This document shows positions 22,101-33,227 of a stretch of 64,000 nucleotides of DNA, one piece after another (position 1 is the stretch's first letter; each line of letters begins with the position of its first letter). Source of the stretch: Nymphaea colorata (lineage: Eukaryota; Streptophyta; Magnoliopsida; Nymphaeales; Nymphaeaceae); the NCBI RefSeq assembly GCF_008831285.2, contig NC_045138.2:13838571-13902570 (forward strand), written 5' to 3'. Under the pieces are notes generated by a model. It did no database searches. It was not told the DNA's origin and saw nothing but the letters and a program-made list of their open reading frames with translations. Position numbers and translations under genes: made by a program.

Positions 22101-25100
22101 CAGGCATTAGAGAATCCTCACACAATATGATATATGACAAAAAATGACAACGGAGGACAGATCTATTAGCTGTTTAAATTCAATCTTCCTTCACACTGAC
22201 ATTAGAAAAGACAAAATTCAGAGATTTAGCTTTCACCTTTGCTTTCCAGTAATTATATATAGACTGGAAAACAGCATATCTCATATTCTGAGCCAAAGCC
22301 TGCGAAAATAAAATAAATCAGACAGAATCTAAAGAAGTAGATAACCAAAACGTAACTAATATCTTAATATCAGAAAAATTCAACATCACATCTTATAGAT
22401 AAATAATTTCTCAAAGGTAGCATAACTTACTAGCTTCAGAATACTCAGGAAATAGATCATATTTTGAACCACTGACACCAAAAGCAGACATTTAAACATA
22501 AAGAAGACCTTTCCATTTCAAATACAACTGTAGAAACAGATGTTTTACCAAACAGAAGGTTGTCAAGAATCATAACCTAGAAACCAGGTTTCTCCTGTAA
22601 ACTAGACCTTGTCAAGAAAAATGAATAAGGCTATAAGCCCACAGAGATACAGATACAGCTAGAGCCAAAAACATGCCTCTTATAGTCCCAAGAAGATACA
22701 AAGCACTTGTAAGTCAATATTTTCACAGCAAAACAACATACTGAAACTCTAAAAGACAAAAGATGAGATGAGAATAAAAGAGTAGATCAGTTTAAATAAA
22801 TCATACAATCTCTATCGCATCCTCTTCATGGTTCACTTCAACTATAACATGTTGCAGCATAATGGTGCACACAGCGAAGAGTATCTTCTCCCACTGTTCG
22901 GATCTTATTTTTCTATGGACATCCTGGTCATTATCTTTTCCAGACACCACTGCAGCCTTTCTTAGCCCATTATCAGAAATTGTTTACTGGTAAACTGGAA
23001 GCATCATATTTTTTAGCTTTGATTTGCTCTTGCCTTTATTTTTTTTCCCCTCCCAGTACCACTCTCCCTATGTTCATATTTCTGAGACAATGCATATCTA
23101 ATACTTTTAATAACCCAAAATGTCATGTTCCTTAGACTCGATGGATCTGATCTAAAGCAGGTCCGACCTTAAATTCATGATTCTAGCAAACTGCAATTTG
23201 AAAACCACAGATTCATGATCCCCATATGCCTCAAATCCATGGATCTCAAGACAGATCAAGGAGGGCCTGATTTGAGATCCATGGCTCTTAGATGCAAGCA
23301 TTACAACCTCATGACGTAATTCACACATCTTTCAAGCAAAGGATTTGATACCCTTGTTACAAATCAAGGATCTGGAATGGTGGAAGCTATCCCACACTCT
23401 CAGATGAAACACCCTTGTGTCCTCCCTTTTGTGCTTGATGCTTTTTTCCTTCAGTTGGAAGACAGTTGATAAAATGCACGCCATGGATCATGATGCTTCA
23501 AGGAATCAAGTGTTACTAACAAATAATTGACAACAACACAATCTTAACAACGAGAAAAATACTGTTATCTACAATAAAATGATTGAAACAATGCTTCATA
23601 GAAGTAACTAAGAAGCTAGAAATAAACAATAAAGGTCTGAGGAGAAAAGACAGGAAAACAAGCGAAACAGCACAATTAAAAGCTTACATGCAACAGAACC
23701 ATAAATTTATTAATTCTTGTGGTTGCAAGGTCATCAACCTCATGGAATTGATATGTTCAGAGGAATTATACATCCCTAGAGTACAGAAGGATCGCAATAA
23801 GTGCTTTTTGGCTACGTTAGAACATCAAAAATGGAAAGCACAACAAAATGCATAAAAAGGAGCAGGTTGCTGCTCCCAGTAGCATAACCTCAGATTCCTG
23901 AAGTATCTCATTTATAAGGCAAACTTTGCCATCAAATTACATAAAGGAATAATTCTTGAGATCACCTCAGCTGCAGCATCAAGCTGAAGCACAACTGGAA
24001 CAGGAGAACCAAGTGAAATTATGACGCCTCCCCTCTCTCTGGTTTTATGGTCCAAAACTTCCAAACGGAACAAAAGAGCTTCAAATCTGTATGGACAGAA
24101 AATGTACAATAATTATGTCAATCAAACATAGATAAACTAGATAAAGGAGGCAAACAGCATGCCCCATTACTTATACCCTACAAAGTTGATTACCTAATTA
24201 TCAGAATAGGTTATGCAAGCATTTCTCATACTTCACCTACCATTACTAAAATACTACAGTTTTACAACACAAAAGAAAAGAGCTAGTTTCATTTACCATA
24301 GTAAGGTTTATTAATTGAATGTTTGAACCTCTATCACGTCTATCAAAGCACAGAGACAAATACATGAGAATCAACTGTAAACTCAAGGTCATAAAGCATA
24401 AAAAACAGATCGCAGAAGAAAACTGATAAGTTCATTTTATCTTGTCATCCTCTGCTTCTTACACCCTTCCTAGTTTTTTATTTAAATAAGCATGTAGAAC
24501 TTTCTTTGATGTTTCTTCTGCTGTGAAGCTGTTAAATTTTTTGGAGGAATCACAAGCAGCTTTGAAGGTAGGATCCCAGAAAAAAAAATGCATTTTTTAC
24601 TAGTTACCTGATAACACAAATCAATGTGACTGACTGACAAGGTAAAGATATGTAGAAATTTAATGTTGCCCAAAGAACAGAAAAGGAAAAAGGAAAAATG
24701 GTATGATTCCGTCCAAGTATAAAAAATTGGTTGAAAATCCAAAACCAAGTCCAGCATTTAGAACCTATTTCATATTAGCAGTAAAATTTAAAGAACTCAG
24801 ATAACAAAAGCAACAAATCTAAACAAACTAGTCTCAAGAAAAAAAATTTACAACTAACAGATGCATCTCATAAGAGCAAAAACAATAAAAAAAATTACTA
24901 CTGAAAAGATAAATGCCCAAAAAATCTAGCAAATTCTGCCATAGACTAAAGTTCCTCCAAGAATTAAAAAGCAGGAGAAAGAAAGCATAAAAACAAGACA
25001 AAAAAGAAGAGAAATTAAACTCTAAATAAAGTATAGTAACCTTCTTGCAAAAGGTGGAGAACCATAACTAAGCAAGAAGTAGAATATTTGACCCATTCTG

Positions 25101-26272
25101 AAAGAAAGAAAAGATGGAATCTGCAGATTTTTACTTTTCTGGTGTGATTATCTTCCTCTCATTGTTGAACTCTTGAAGCCAGTCTTCATCCTCATTGTCA
25201 AGATCATACTCAACAAAATCCCCAAGTTCTGCCCTAGCTGAAAATCAAAAGAAATACCTATTATTGCAATATAATTATTAAAAAATAAAACAACTCTAAG
25301 AATCCAATCAAATTAGTGACAATTTTTACCTCCTCTTCCACGCACATATGAAGTTGGTTGTGAAAAGGAACATGAGTAGTCTCTTTCATATGTGTCAACA
25401 ACAACAAACTGTGGTGTAGGTATTTCAGAAGCACTTTTCCTTGTCTGGATTTGATTAACCTATAATGTTACACATTAAAAATTGATATTAGCTGAAAATA
25501 AACTGAGCAACATAAAATCCACTTTAAGCAGCATCTACGCTCAAAGAGACCCCCCTGTCTCTCACTTCCTTTAATTCTTCTTCGTACAGTCACTTAAATG
25601 AAGACACCCAATCAGGTTTCACATTTGGACAAAATCAAAAACAAAAATTACGTATGGCTTCTTAAAGGAGCTGGTCAACGTATGCCATCAATAGGCATCA
25701 GAAACAGATGTCCCAAGAATAATGTGATCAGGAAATTGGGTACCTGGTCAGTAGAAAACAAAATACAGGATGATGACAGGGAAAGAGTGTTGTAAATTTC
25801 AAACCATGACAACTATGATAAAGCTTATAGACCAGACGAGACTTTTCAAAAGCAATCAATAGTTAATTTGGAAGAAACAATGTTGCCAGCTGAAACGGAA
25901 AAAAATAAATAAACATAAAAAGGAATTAATCGAGCTACACAAGCTCAGTGTAATGGTAATGCAATGCTATACGATTATCTCAATTGCGCTTACAAACAAA
26001 ATCCACGAATTACTAGCCCCATTACCGCACAGTAAAATTTATAAGCATTGATCCAAAAGAACTGGAGAACCAAAAACAAGATTTGGAACCTCATTCTCAG
26101 CCTCTGAAGTAATACGTGGTATTTGTGAATTGCGAGTAGATGGAGCTGTAATGATGCTATTGTTAATGGTCACAGTAGAAGCCTCATCATCTTCAAAATC
26201 CCTCACAGACCTTATAATAGGAAGCTTCCTATTGAAGTCAAGTGGACGAGGCCTGATCTGCAGTCGAGTCAT
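19197..26272 (-). CDS. EPL1: Enhancer of Polycomb-like protein (EPL1 family)
   Basis: This is a predicted nuclear subunit of the NuA4-type histone H4/H2A acetyltransferase complex, in which EPL1 family proteins tether the MYST acetyltransferase. Coding exons are 26090-26272, 25330-25459, 25135-25237, 23966-24086, 22237-22299, 22006-22044, 21516-21596, 21331-21378, 20654-20704, 20496-20564, 19588-19827 and 19197-19490. All have GT-AG borders and phases agree, giving 473 aa, close to the Arabidopsis homologues. The N-terminal EPL domain opens with MTRLQIRPRPLD and continues through VVVDTYERDYSCSFSQ and RGRGARAELGDFVEYD. Next come FRLEVLDHKTRERGG, the YNYWKAKRERWQKPILRR block, NPYNVFRPREKAHRLHTRR, and a charged MQRRENN-to-LKYK helical segment. 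The C-terminal part is poorly conserved. Two introns exceed 1 kb, and intron 10 carries a tandem duplication. The start is the ATG giving the family's conserved N terminus. Confidence 0.94.
19921..20400. repeat. 248-bp tandem duplication in EPL1 intron
   Basis: Two direct copies (about 19921-20155 and 20169-20400) are offset by 248 bases. Both begin TTTCATAAACCAAGTTGTGT and share blocks such as CATCCCTCCCTAATCA, AATAATGGACAGGAAGGC, TTTCACATATGAAAG and GGTTATAACCACCTGAAGAAA. Both end in CA-rich simple repeats (ACACACACAC, then CA/GA). The copies differ by scattered substitutions. They lie in the intron between the exons at 20496-20564 and 19588-19827, with copy 1 starting ~95 bases from the acceptor of the latter. 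Confidence 0.93.
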
Positions 26273-28680
26273 ATCTATTCATGGCCCTACCAGGTCAAAC
26301 ATTCCATTATGGCTGTGCCAACAGAACTGCCAAGGCAAACCAAGAAACTCAATTACTTGGTAAGGATGCACAAACAACAAGAGTAATATGATAGAAGATG
26401 CTAAGCAAAGTGAACCAATTGAAAACACATGAACATAAACAAATTTTGAAAGTAGAAAGTGTTGTACTGACAAACAACTCAGAAAATGAAATAACTATTT
26501 TAAATTTTTAACATCCAAAATTCCTGAGATCTTCAATACATAATCAAATTACCACAAATAAACAACTTGCTTTAGAGTTTTGCAAAATTCATTCATGAAC
26601 AGAAATGAAAACGTTCACTTTTCGTTGCTTGAATTATGGATGGACTTAAATGTTCTTCTATGATTCCATCAGATACTTTTCAATGCACTCAAAATCACCT
26701 TGACCATACTTCACAAAACCTCTGTGATGAGTGAGGTCATTTGCCTTCTTTGCCCCTTGCACCTTCTCCTTCTTCATTTGTGTGCATACTTTGCACCACA
26801 CAAGGTCTCCCACAAATTTCCCTTTTGTTAAAGTCTTCTTAAGCTTCTTTCCACTAAACAATCATTTTTTGCTAAATGTCTCACAAGTCCTTTAACTGGA
26901 CGACTAAAATATGCTTTCTTTGGCTTTAATTTCCAACCAAAAACTCCTAGCTTATACAGTTAATAATTTGAAAATTAACCACTCACAACAGCTAGTAGTT
27001 TGCCCTAGATATTCATTTTGAAGGCCAGGTTGGAGTTAGGCATGTAACATATTTGAGAACATCAGGAGGATATCCTTCGTACCATCCAAAATGTACCACA
27101 ATGTTTCATAACATCCACATGCATAAAAACTTGAGGTGACTTACTAGACCAGTTCTGTTAGATTCTGAAATTCAACAAGCTAGAGCTCGTTGATAGACCT
27201 AATGCACTTGGAACTGCACAAACAAGTAGAATGACAAGGGGGTAGAAGAATACTGTTTAAGGAAGCCTTAGACCAAAAGAAACACCGAGAAAAAGTTGGT
27301 TACAACACCTAGAGATTCTGCCTGTGATATGTTGCACTAATAACTGCTTGTGCTCCTAACTAAGGACAAGAAAAGCACTCATGGATCATGATCATCAATA
27401 CATTAGTGTGCATGGTCAACACACTATCAAGTGCCAGTCTACAGAATTAGCAGAAAAACTGAGGAGAGACACTCAATAAGAACGAAGCACCAATTCACCT
27501 GGATAACCAAGTCAAATAAAATAACCCAATTTCTGAACATCAAACAAAAGAAACAAACTTCAACGTCCAAATGAATCGAAGAAGTGCATGCAATCATCCT
27601 CATAAATAAATGACAGTGACCATCATATTACCAAATATAATGAGGTTACACCGTTACAAGCACCGAAAGAACAGCAAGGACCAACAACAGACAGAGAATA
27701 ATAGCCCAACTGAAACATCAAGTAGCAAAATAGAAACGATAAAAACCATAACTGTGTGGTAATAAGAAGAATAAATGCATCCCAATACAATAGGATTAAT
27801 AAAATGAAAAAAATCCAAGAAAAATGAGATGGACTCCCCAATAACTGTGAAATCATTGACTACATTGAAGCAAAGAGCAAATGGAACTTGTGATCACTGT
27901 TTCATAGAGAAATGGACAGCATCCATTGCTAATTGTCAACCAATTTTGTAGCGAAAATTTTAAGAAAGAATGCAGAAGGGGGTTTCTTTCCCCAAAAACA
28001 TTTGTTTTACAGGTAAAAAAAAAAAGAACAATTTCGGCATACTAAAGCAAGATGTTAGGACCAAAACCAAAAAATCAATTTTGCCTTCAAACCGTAAACT
28101 TGCTTTAAGCAATCCATGCCCTCGTGACACACCAGTCCCGTTTCTGTGGGGTCCACGTCTCATAACACGATAAGAATTGAGAATGCATGTTCCTCAAGAT
28201 TCGGCTGCACACTTTTTCAAGTCCCACATGAAAGGGAGGTTCAATGATCGATATATCAATGACATGATGAAAATGTATCTGTCCGATGCAGTAAAATCCC
28301 CTTGAAATATTGTATGGCCAAGAAGCAATGCACGACAATCTAGTCTACTCAATTGCACCAATCACTAACAGCTTGTGGTTACACGTTATGTCCAAACATG
28401 CAGGCGCAGAACCAGGATCTTTTCCTTTGGTAGGGTGTGGAATGCTGCAGGCCCATGGACTGTAAATATATGCGCACATATATAGACCACATTTAAGAAA
28501 TCATAAACGTCCTTCATCTTCTCGTTAGTTAACCTACACTGAAAATTTTGAATTCATATAGACCAACGAGAGACAAATTAAACATGATCAAGCATCTAAA
28601 ACTTTAAATGAGAAAAACAGAAACATATTAAAAAACTGAAAAGCCAATAAAAAGGCTAAACTTGACAATTGACATGTAAT
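26273..28680 (-). other. Probable 5'-UTR intron of EPL1 gene
   Basis: No coding exon upstream of the EPL1 start codon was recognised. A consensus donor on the minus strand (TTTCG followed by GTAATTAC) occurs near 28682, and a CTGGTAG or ATAG acceptor occurs just before the ATG. A leader intron of about 2.4 kb is plausible. A minus-strand open stretch at 26658-26861 inside it encodes a lysine-rich segment with a WCKVC motif, possibly a decayed transposon zinc-finger fragment. This is inference from splice consensus only. Confidence 0.35.
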
Positions 28681-28681
28681 T

Positions 28682-29390
28682 ACCGAAATGCTAAATTCAT
28701 ACTGTATACGCTCAAAGTCTTCAATCAAATGTAGAGAATGTCGTGGAGACAGATACCAAAATGATAGAATACGCCATTCAGAAATAGAGGTGAGAGAGAG
28801 AGAGAGAGAGGCGAGCGCCCCGGACGCCGGTGGCCCTAGTTCCCAGGCTGCAGCAGATAGGGCTGCCATCGACACTCGACATAGAGAGACAGATAGAGGC
28901 CAGGGCCGCCAGTCAGCTATTGCTGGCGGCCGCCCCTCGTTTGCAGGCACAGAGGGCTCTCCAAAGGAGCAGAGCAAAAGGGGGCTGGCGCCTGGCCGAC
29001 GGCCCTGAGCCTCAATCGAGATAGAGAGATAGAGGGAAAGAGAGACCTATAGATGCACCGCCCGCCGCCGGCCAATTGCAGAGGAGAACCGGGTTGCCGG
29101 CCGTCTGCCGTACGGAGAGGCCGAGAGGGAAAGAGGCGCTGGTTCGCTGAAAGAGGGCAAGGGCCAAAGGGGAACCCTCGACTCGACGACCCCCCTGTAC
29201 AGAATCTGTAAGAATTAAAAACCTGTTTGAGAAAGTAAGTCCTGCAGTAAAAGGACGTTTTTAACGTCGTCCCCTTTTCCGCCTTCAATTGGAGAGAGAG
29301 AGAGAGAGAACGTGAACATGGAGGAAGAGAGATCATATGAGATTTCAGGATCTGCAATTTATCCACCAGCCGGAATCCGTTCGACAACAC
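28682..29390 (-). promoter_or_regulatory. Candidate 5' leader and promoter region of EPL1 gene
   Basis: A G+C-rich island stands out from the AT-rich surroundings and includes CGCC/GGCCG words and several GA/CT microsatellite stretches (28792-28810, 29291-29310). Such composition is common for plant 5' UTRs and core promoters. It lies upstream of the minus-strand EPL1 gene, with a consensus donor at its low-coordinate edge. Long ORFs crossing it on both strands look like chance products of the composition. The transcription start site is not determined. Confidence 0.35.
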
Positions 29391-30761
29391 CGGAGCTTAT
29401 TACGTTTTGAATTTGGGATAAGGGTAGCCACATAGAGAGGGAGGGAAATGTGTATATACCGTATCCAAATTCAACTTTTTACATTTACAGTATCAATTCA
29501 GTCTGAATCGACTTTAAATTTGCATCCAAATCCCAATACGGCCTTTCAAGTACAGAATTGAATCCAAAACTGATCGTAATATCCAAATCCATTCAAGTCC
29601 TATCGAATATCATTTCTTATATCCGATCATGATCTGATCTTTTAATTGGATATTAAATGTTTATCGGTATCCAACTTTTCTAAGGCTGCTCAATTGGACA
29701 TCCAATCTTCTTAATCCAACTCATTTGACACCCTTAAATTCGAGTGTCACAGAGCTGATGAAACAAAAAAATTCCAAGAGATTCAAATTTGTTTTTTCAT
29801 ATACCATGTGTCCGGATCCGCCTTCCAATTGGATTTTGTAAATCCGATCCAGCTAGTTTTCTTGATCTCAAATCCTCTTAAACTAGGAACCCATTCTCTA
29901 CTAGCAACTGAATCAGAGAAACCATTTGTAGCATAATTCTGGTCTATCTGTAACCAAATTGCTATTGTTGTAGAAACTTGAATTTGGGACCAAATCAGTA
30001 AGACCTGGATAGAAGCCGAACTTAACTCGTGTCTACTAATTAAATGGCAGGTTGGAAACTGCAATATTTTTTCACTAAAGTGATCAGACATCGATTCAAC
30101 CGATCGATAGTTGACAGTGAATCACGTTAATAAGAAGTTAACAATTCCTGATTTTTTCAACTCATTTTTTATCTCATTTTTTCACTTTTTTTTTTCTCTC
30201 CCCTTCTAATTTCATTTTTTCACAATTATCTTCTCCGCTTTATAATCGGTAAATCTTATCATTAAAGAGAAAGAGACCTGAAAAGCCAATCTGGTTTTAA
30301 AGCTGGTTATTTTTACTTGAAAATTATTAAGTAAGATATTAGTGATTCGATTGTTGTTTACTGTTTTCTGAAGTCAACAAATAAGAATAAAATTAAATAC
30401 TTGGGGAAAAAATATAAAAAAAAAAAAGCCTTGGAATGGTTTTTCCAAACGTTATACTGCTGAATTTATTATTAGTTGCACTGGTAAAAAGCATAATTAG
30501 TAGATTAACATGCACTCATAACATGGACCAGTTATGGTACTACCGCAAAGACATTGTTATAAGCAAACTTTTATACTCCATTTCGGAAGCACAGCATTAA
30601 GCAATCTAAAACAACCAATTTACACAGCCAAGCTCTCTTACAATATAACAACCACAAACTATATATAAGGTTCTAATGGAAAGAACAACTTTCTTTTTGT
30701 CCTGAGATAAACAATATCCAGATCTATATATCACGGTTCTCAACGTTCTTGTTGGTTCAGT
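29391..30761. other. Intergenic with degenerate ATCC/GGAT-rich repeat
   Basis: This gene-free stretch lies between the EPL1 promoter region and the P450 pseudogene. Positions 29450-30000 are rich in ATCCAAATC, CCGATC and GGAT words recurring irregularly, similar in flavour to 34380-34560, 35430-35820 and 57780-58560. This suggests members of one old dispersed repeat. The rest is AT-rich with poly(T) and poly(A) runs (30186-30196, 30417-30427). Confidence 0.4.
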
Positions 30762-33227
30762 TCATCCTTTATGAGGCATAGGTATTGCACTCAAGGGAAC
30801 TGATTTCTTCAAGCTAATTCCCAGCTTTTCACTCATGTCAATCGTCTCTGGGGTGACTCCCTGAGGCAGAACCCAACCAAAAGAGTGCAACAAAGCCCCC
30901 AAAGTAAGGGGAAGCATTCTATGGGCCAAAGGCATCCCGGGACACATCCTCCTGCCGGAGCCGAAAGGAAGGTACTCAAAGTGTCGGCCCTTGTAATCGA
31001 TGGTGGAGTCCAAGAACCTCTCCGGCTTGAAGCAGTGTGGTTCTTCCCATGCTTTTGGGTCTCTGCCAATGGCCCATGCATTAACGAGCACTTGGGAATG
31101 TAGTAACCCATGAGGGTGCATGCCTCCCTGGCTTTGTGAGGAACCATTAGAGGCAAAGGCGGGTGCATCCTCACTGTCTCCTTGATCACTGCTCTCAAGT
31201 ATGGCAGGTCCTCTATATCTTCCTCTTCGATCCTGCGGTGCCGGCCGAAGAGCTCAGACAGCAACTTGGCCATGACAGCGGGGTCGTGGAGGAGCTCTGT
31301 TAGTGCCCATTCCACAGTGCTCGTCGTCCTAGTGTCTGTGCCGGCGATGAACATTTCCTGGGCATCATGCAAAGAAGAAAAAAACACACACTTTAGTACG
31401 ATGGATTAAGCTGCTTCTCCAAAAAAAAAATTATCATACTTGTAAGACTGAAGATCCAAAACCGATTTGATGTCATGGAATTTAGATGGACCAGGAATAA
31501 TGTTAATATATGTGTATTCTTGTGAACATGAATATTTTGGGAATTTGAAATTTTGGGTCTATTCAAATCCAGGTTTGAACGGTAAGGCATTAATTTAATT
31601 GGCAAGTACCTGACCATCAGATCCATTAATGTCTGAGGTGGGCAGATCACATGCGGTGGACTTTGTGTCGGATTGCTATCCTGTTCTATGCTATTTTTAT
31701 ATCTATGTCCATTTTTAGGTGCTACACTTCCTGAGCTTATATGTATTGGAGACCCGTTTTGAACATTAATTAGACTTGACAAGTGAATCTTTTGTTTGAA
31801 ACGCACAAGACACGGACAAGTAGTTCAAGCATATGCCATAGCTATACATAAGGCCATCATCTATATATGCTGCTTCTAGTTATGTGACTGAAAGTCTGAA
31901 AAGTGAGTGGAGAGCTGTATGTCAAAACCAGTCCAACGTTCTACACTTCATGAAATGGAACATGTTACCCATGAGCCATGCATTTAGGTTCAAGAATGTG
32001 TCGGGCATGCATGCGCCTAAATACGTGCTTGGACTTGCAGGAGTATTAACTCCCAAGAACTGAACAGCTGTACTCTACAGAGCCTGCCACTTAGCGGGTT
32101 TTGGTTTAAGATCTTGAAATTGAAGAAGGTCAAGGGTTCCATGATCTAGTACTGCAAGTAGTTACGCCCAGCTTCCCTACTCCACAAAAGATCAGAAAGA
32201 GAGAGCGAGATTTCGTGGCCTACTTCGAGCATTCCTCTGGTTTCAGAAGTTTTCATGAATACGCATGAAGACCAACTTGATTTAGGAGAATATATTAGCA
32301 GAAAGACTTACCAGTGCAATTCCATTAATGACAGTAGGAGAGAATTTGGCAGGTTCATCTTTGCCGTCGCCTTTGAAATCCAGCAGCACATCCAGAAAAT
32401 CCTTCTTTCCCGGCTCCTCTTTGACCTTACTTGCAGCTTGAAGCCTTTCTCCGGCGAACCCACCTATTATATCGAAGGCCTTCTTCGTATAGCAGCGCGA
32501 CTTTCTCTTTATGCCCTGCGGATCTAGCCACTTCAAAAGGGGCACAAAGTCTGCCAAGTTATGTTTCCCCACCAACTCCATGATCTTACCAGCAAGGACA
32601 AAGAACTCGTTTCCTTGCTCGCACTTGGGATCAACCAGGTCCCTAGAGAACATAAGGTTCCCAAGAAGGTTGAAGTTCATCAGGAACACAAGCTTGGGGA
32701 CGACAATCGCATCCTTGCCATCACCACTTTCTTGTCTGATGAAGCTCACCATGGAGTCGATGCACTGCCTCCGGACGCCCTTCATGGCCAGAAGGCGATT
32801 GCTGGAGAAGAACTCCAGAGCGCAGGGGCGGCGAAGAAGACGCCAGAAGGGGTTATACTGGGCAGTGATGATGGAAGCCGTCTGGTTGTTCGCCACAGTC
32901 CCATGGCCGTCGTCTAAGATATCGATTTTCATGGCTTCATAGAGCGTGCGCCCTGCGAGCGACAAGTCATGAACTTTGTACATCTCGCGGGCTGCGTCGC
33001 GGGACGAGGCTACGACGGTCCTCATACAGCCGAGCCTGAGGGTCATGACCGGGCCATACTTGGCGGCGAGGTTCGCAAGGGCTTGGTGAGACCTCGAGTG
33101 CGAGAACATGTTGCCCACAACGGGCCAGGCTAGCGGGCCTGGTGGCATACGAACGAAGGTATGGCAATAGAAGCAACAAGCAAACACATATAACTGCGCC
33201 CTCTAACATGCTAATCTCCAGAACCAT
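30762..33227 (-). pseudogene. CYP76-like cytochrome P450 with two frame breaks
   Basis: This belongs to the CYP71 clan and most resembles CYP76 enzymes, microsomal monooxygenases of terpenoid and alkaloid metabolism. Exon 1 ends at a good donor (32312), exon 2 starts at 31357, and the intron of 954 nt is GT-AG. Visible motifs are the PPGP hinge, I-helix AGTDTRTT, ExxR in KETVRMHPP, PERF in FKPERFLDS, and the haem loop FGSGRRMCPG with its Cys ligand. There are two breaks. The membrane anchor starting at 33227 or 33209 (hydrophobic CVCLLLLLPYL) is one base out of frame with the PPGP-containing body, which has no ATG upstream of the hinge. In exon 2 the frame shifts at about 31105 between YYIPK and SQVLVNAWAIG, with about 10 nt missing against the family. 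Everything else is well conserved, so loss is recent, or one or both breaks are assembly errors. Confidence 0.85.

Noticed and set aside
28588-29390. Long overlapping ORFs on both strands across the G+C-rich block
   Set aside because: Open frames are explained by high G+C and GA repeats. The residue pattern is low-complexity Ser/Leu/Arg with no domain.
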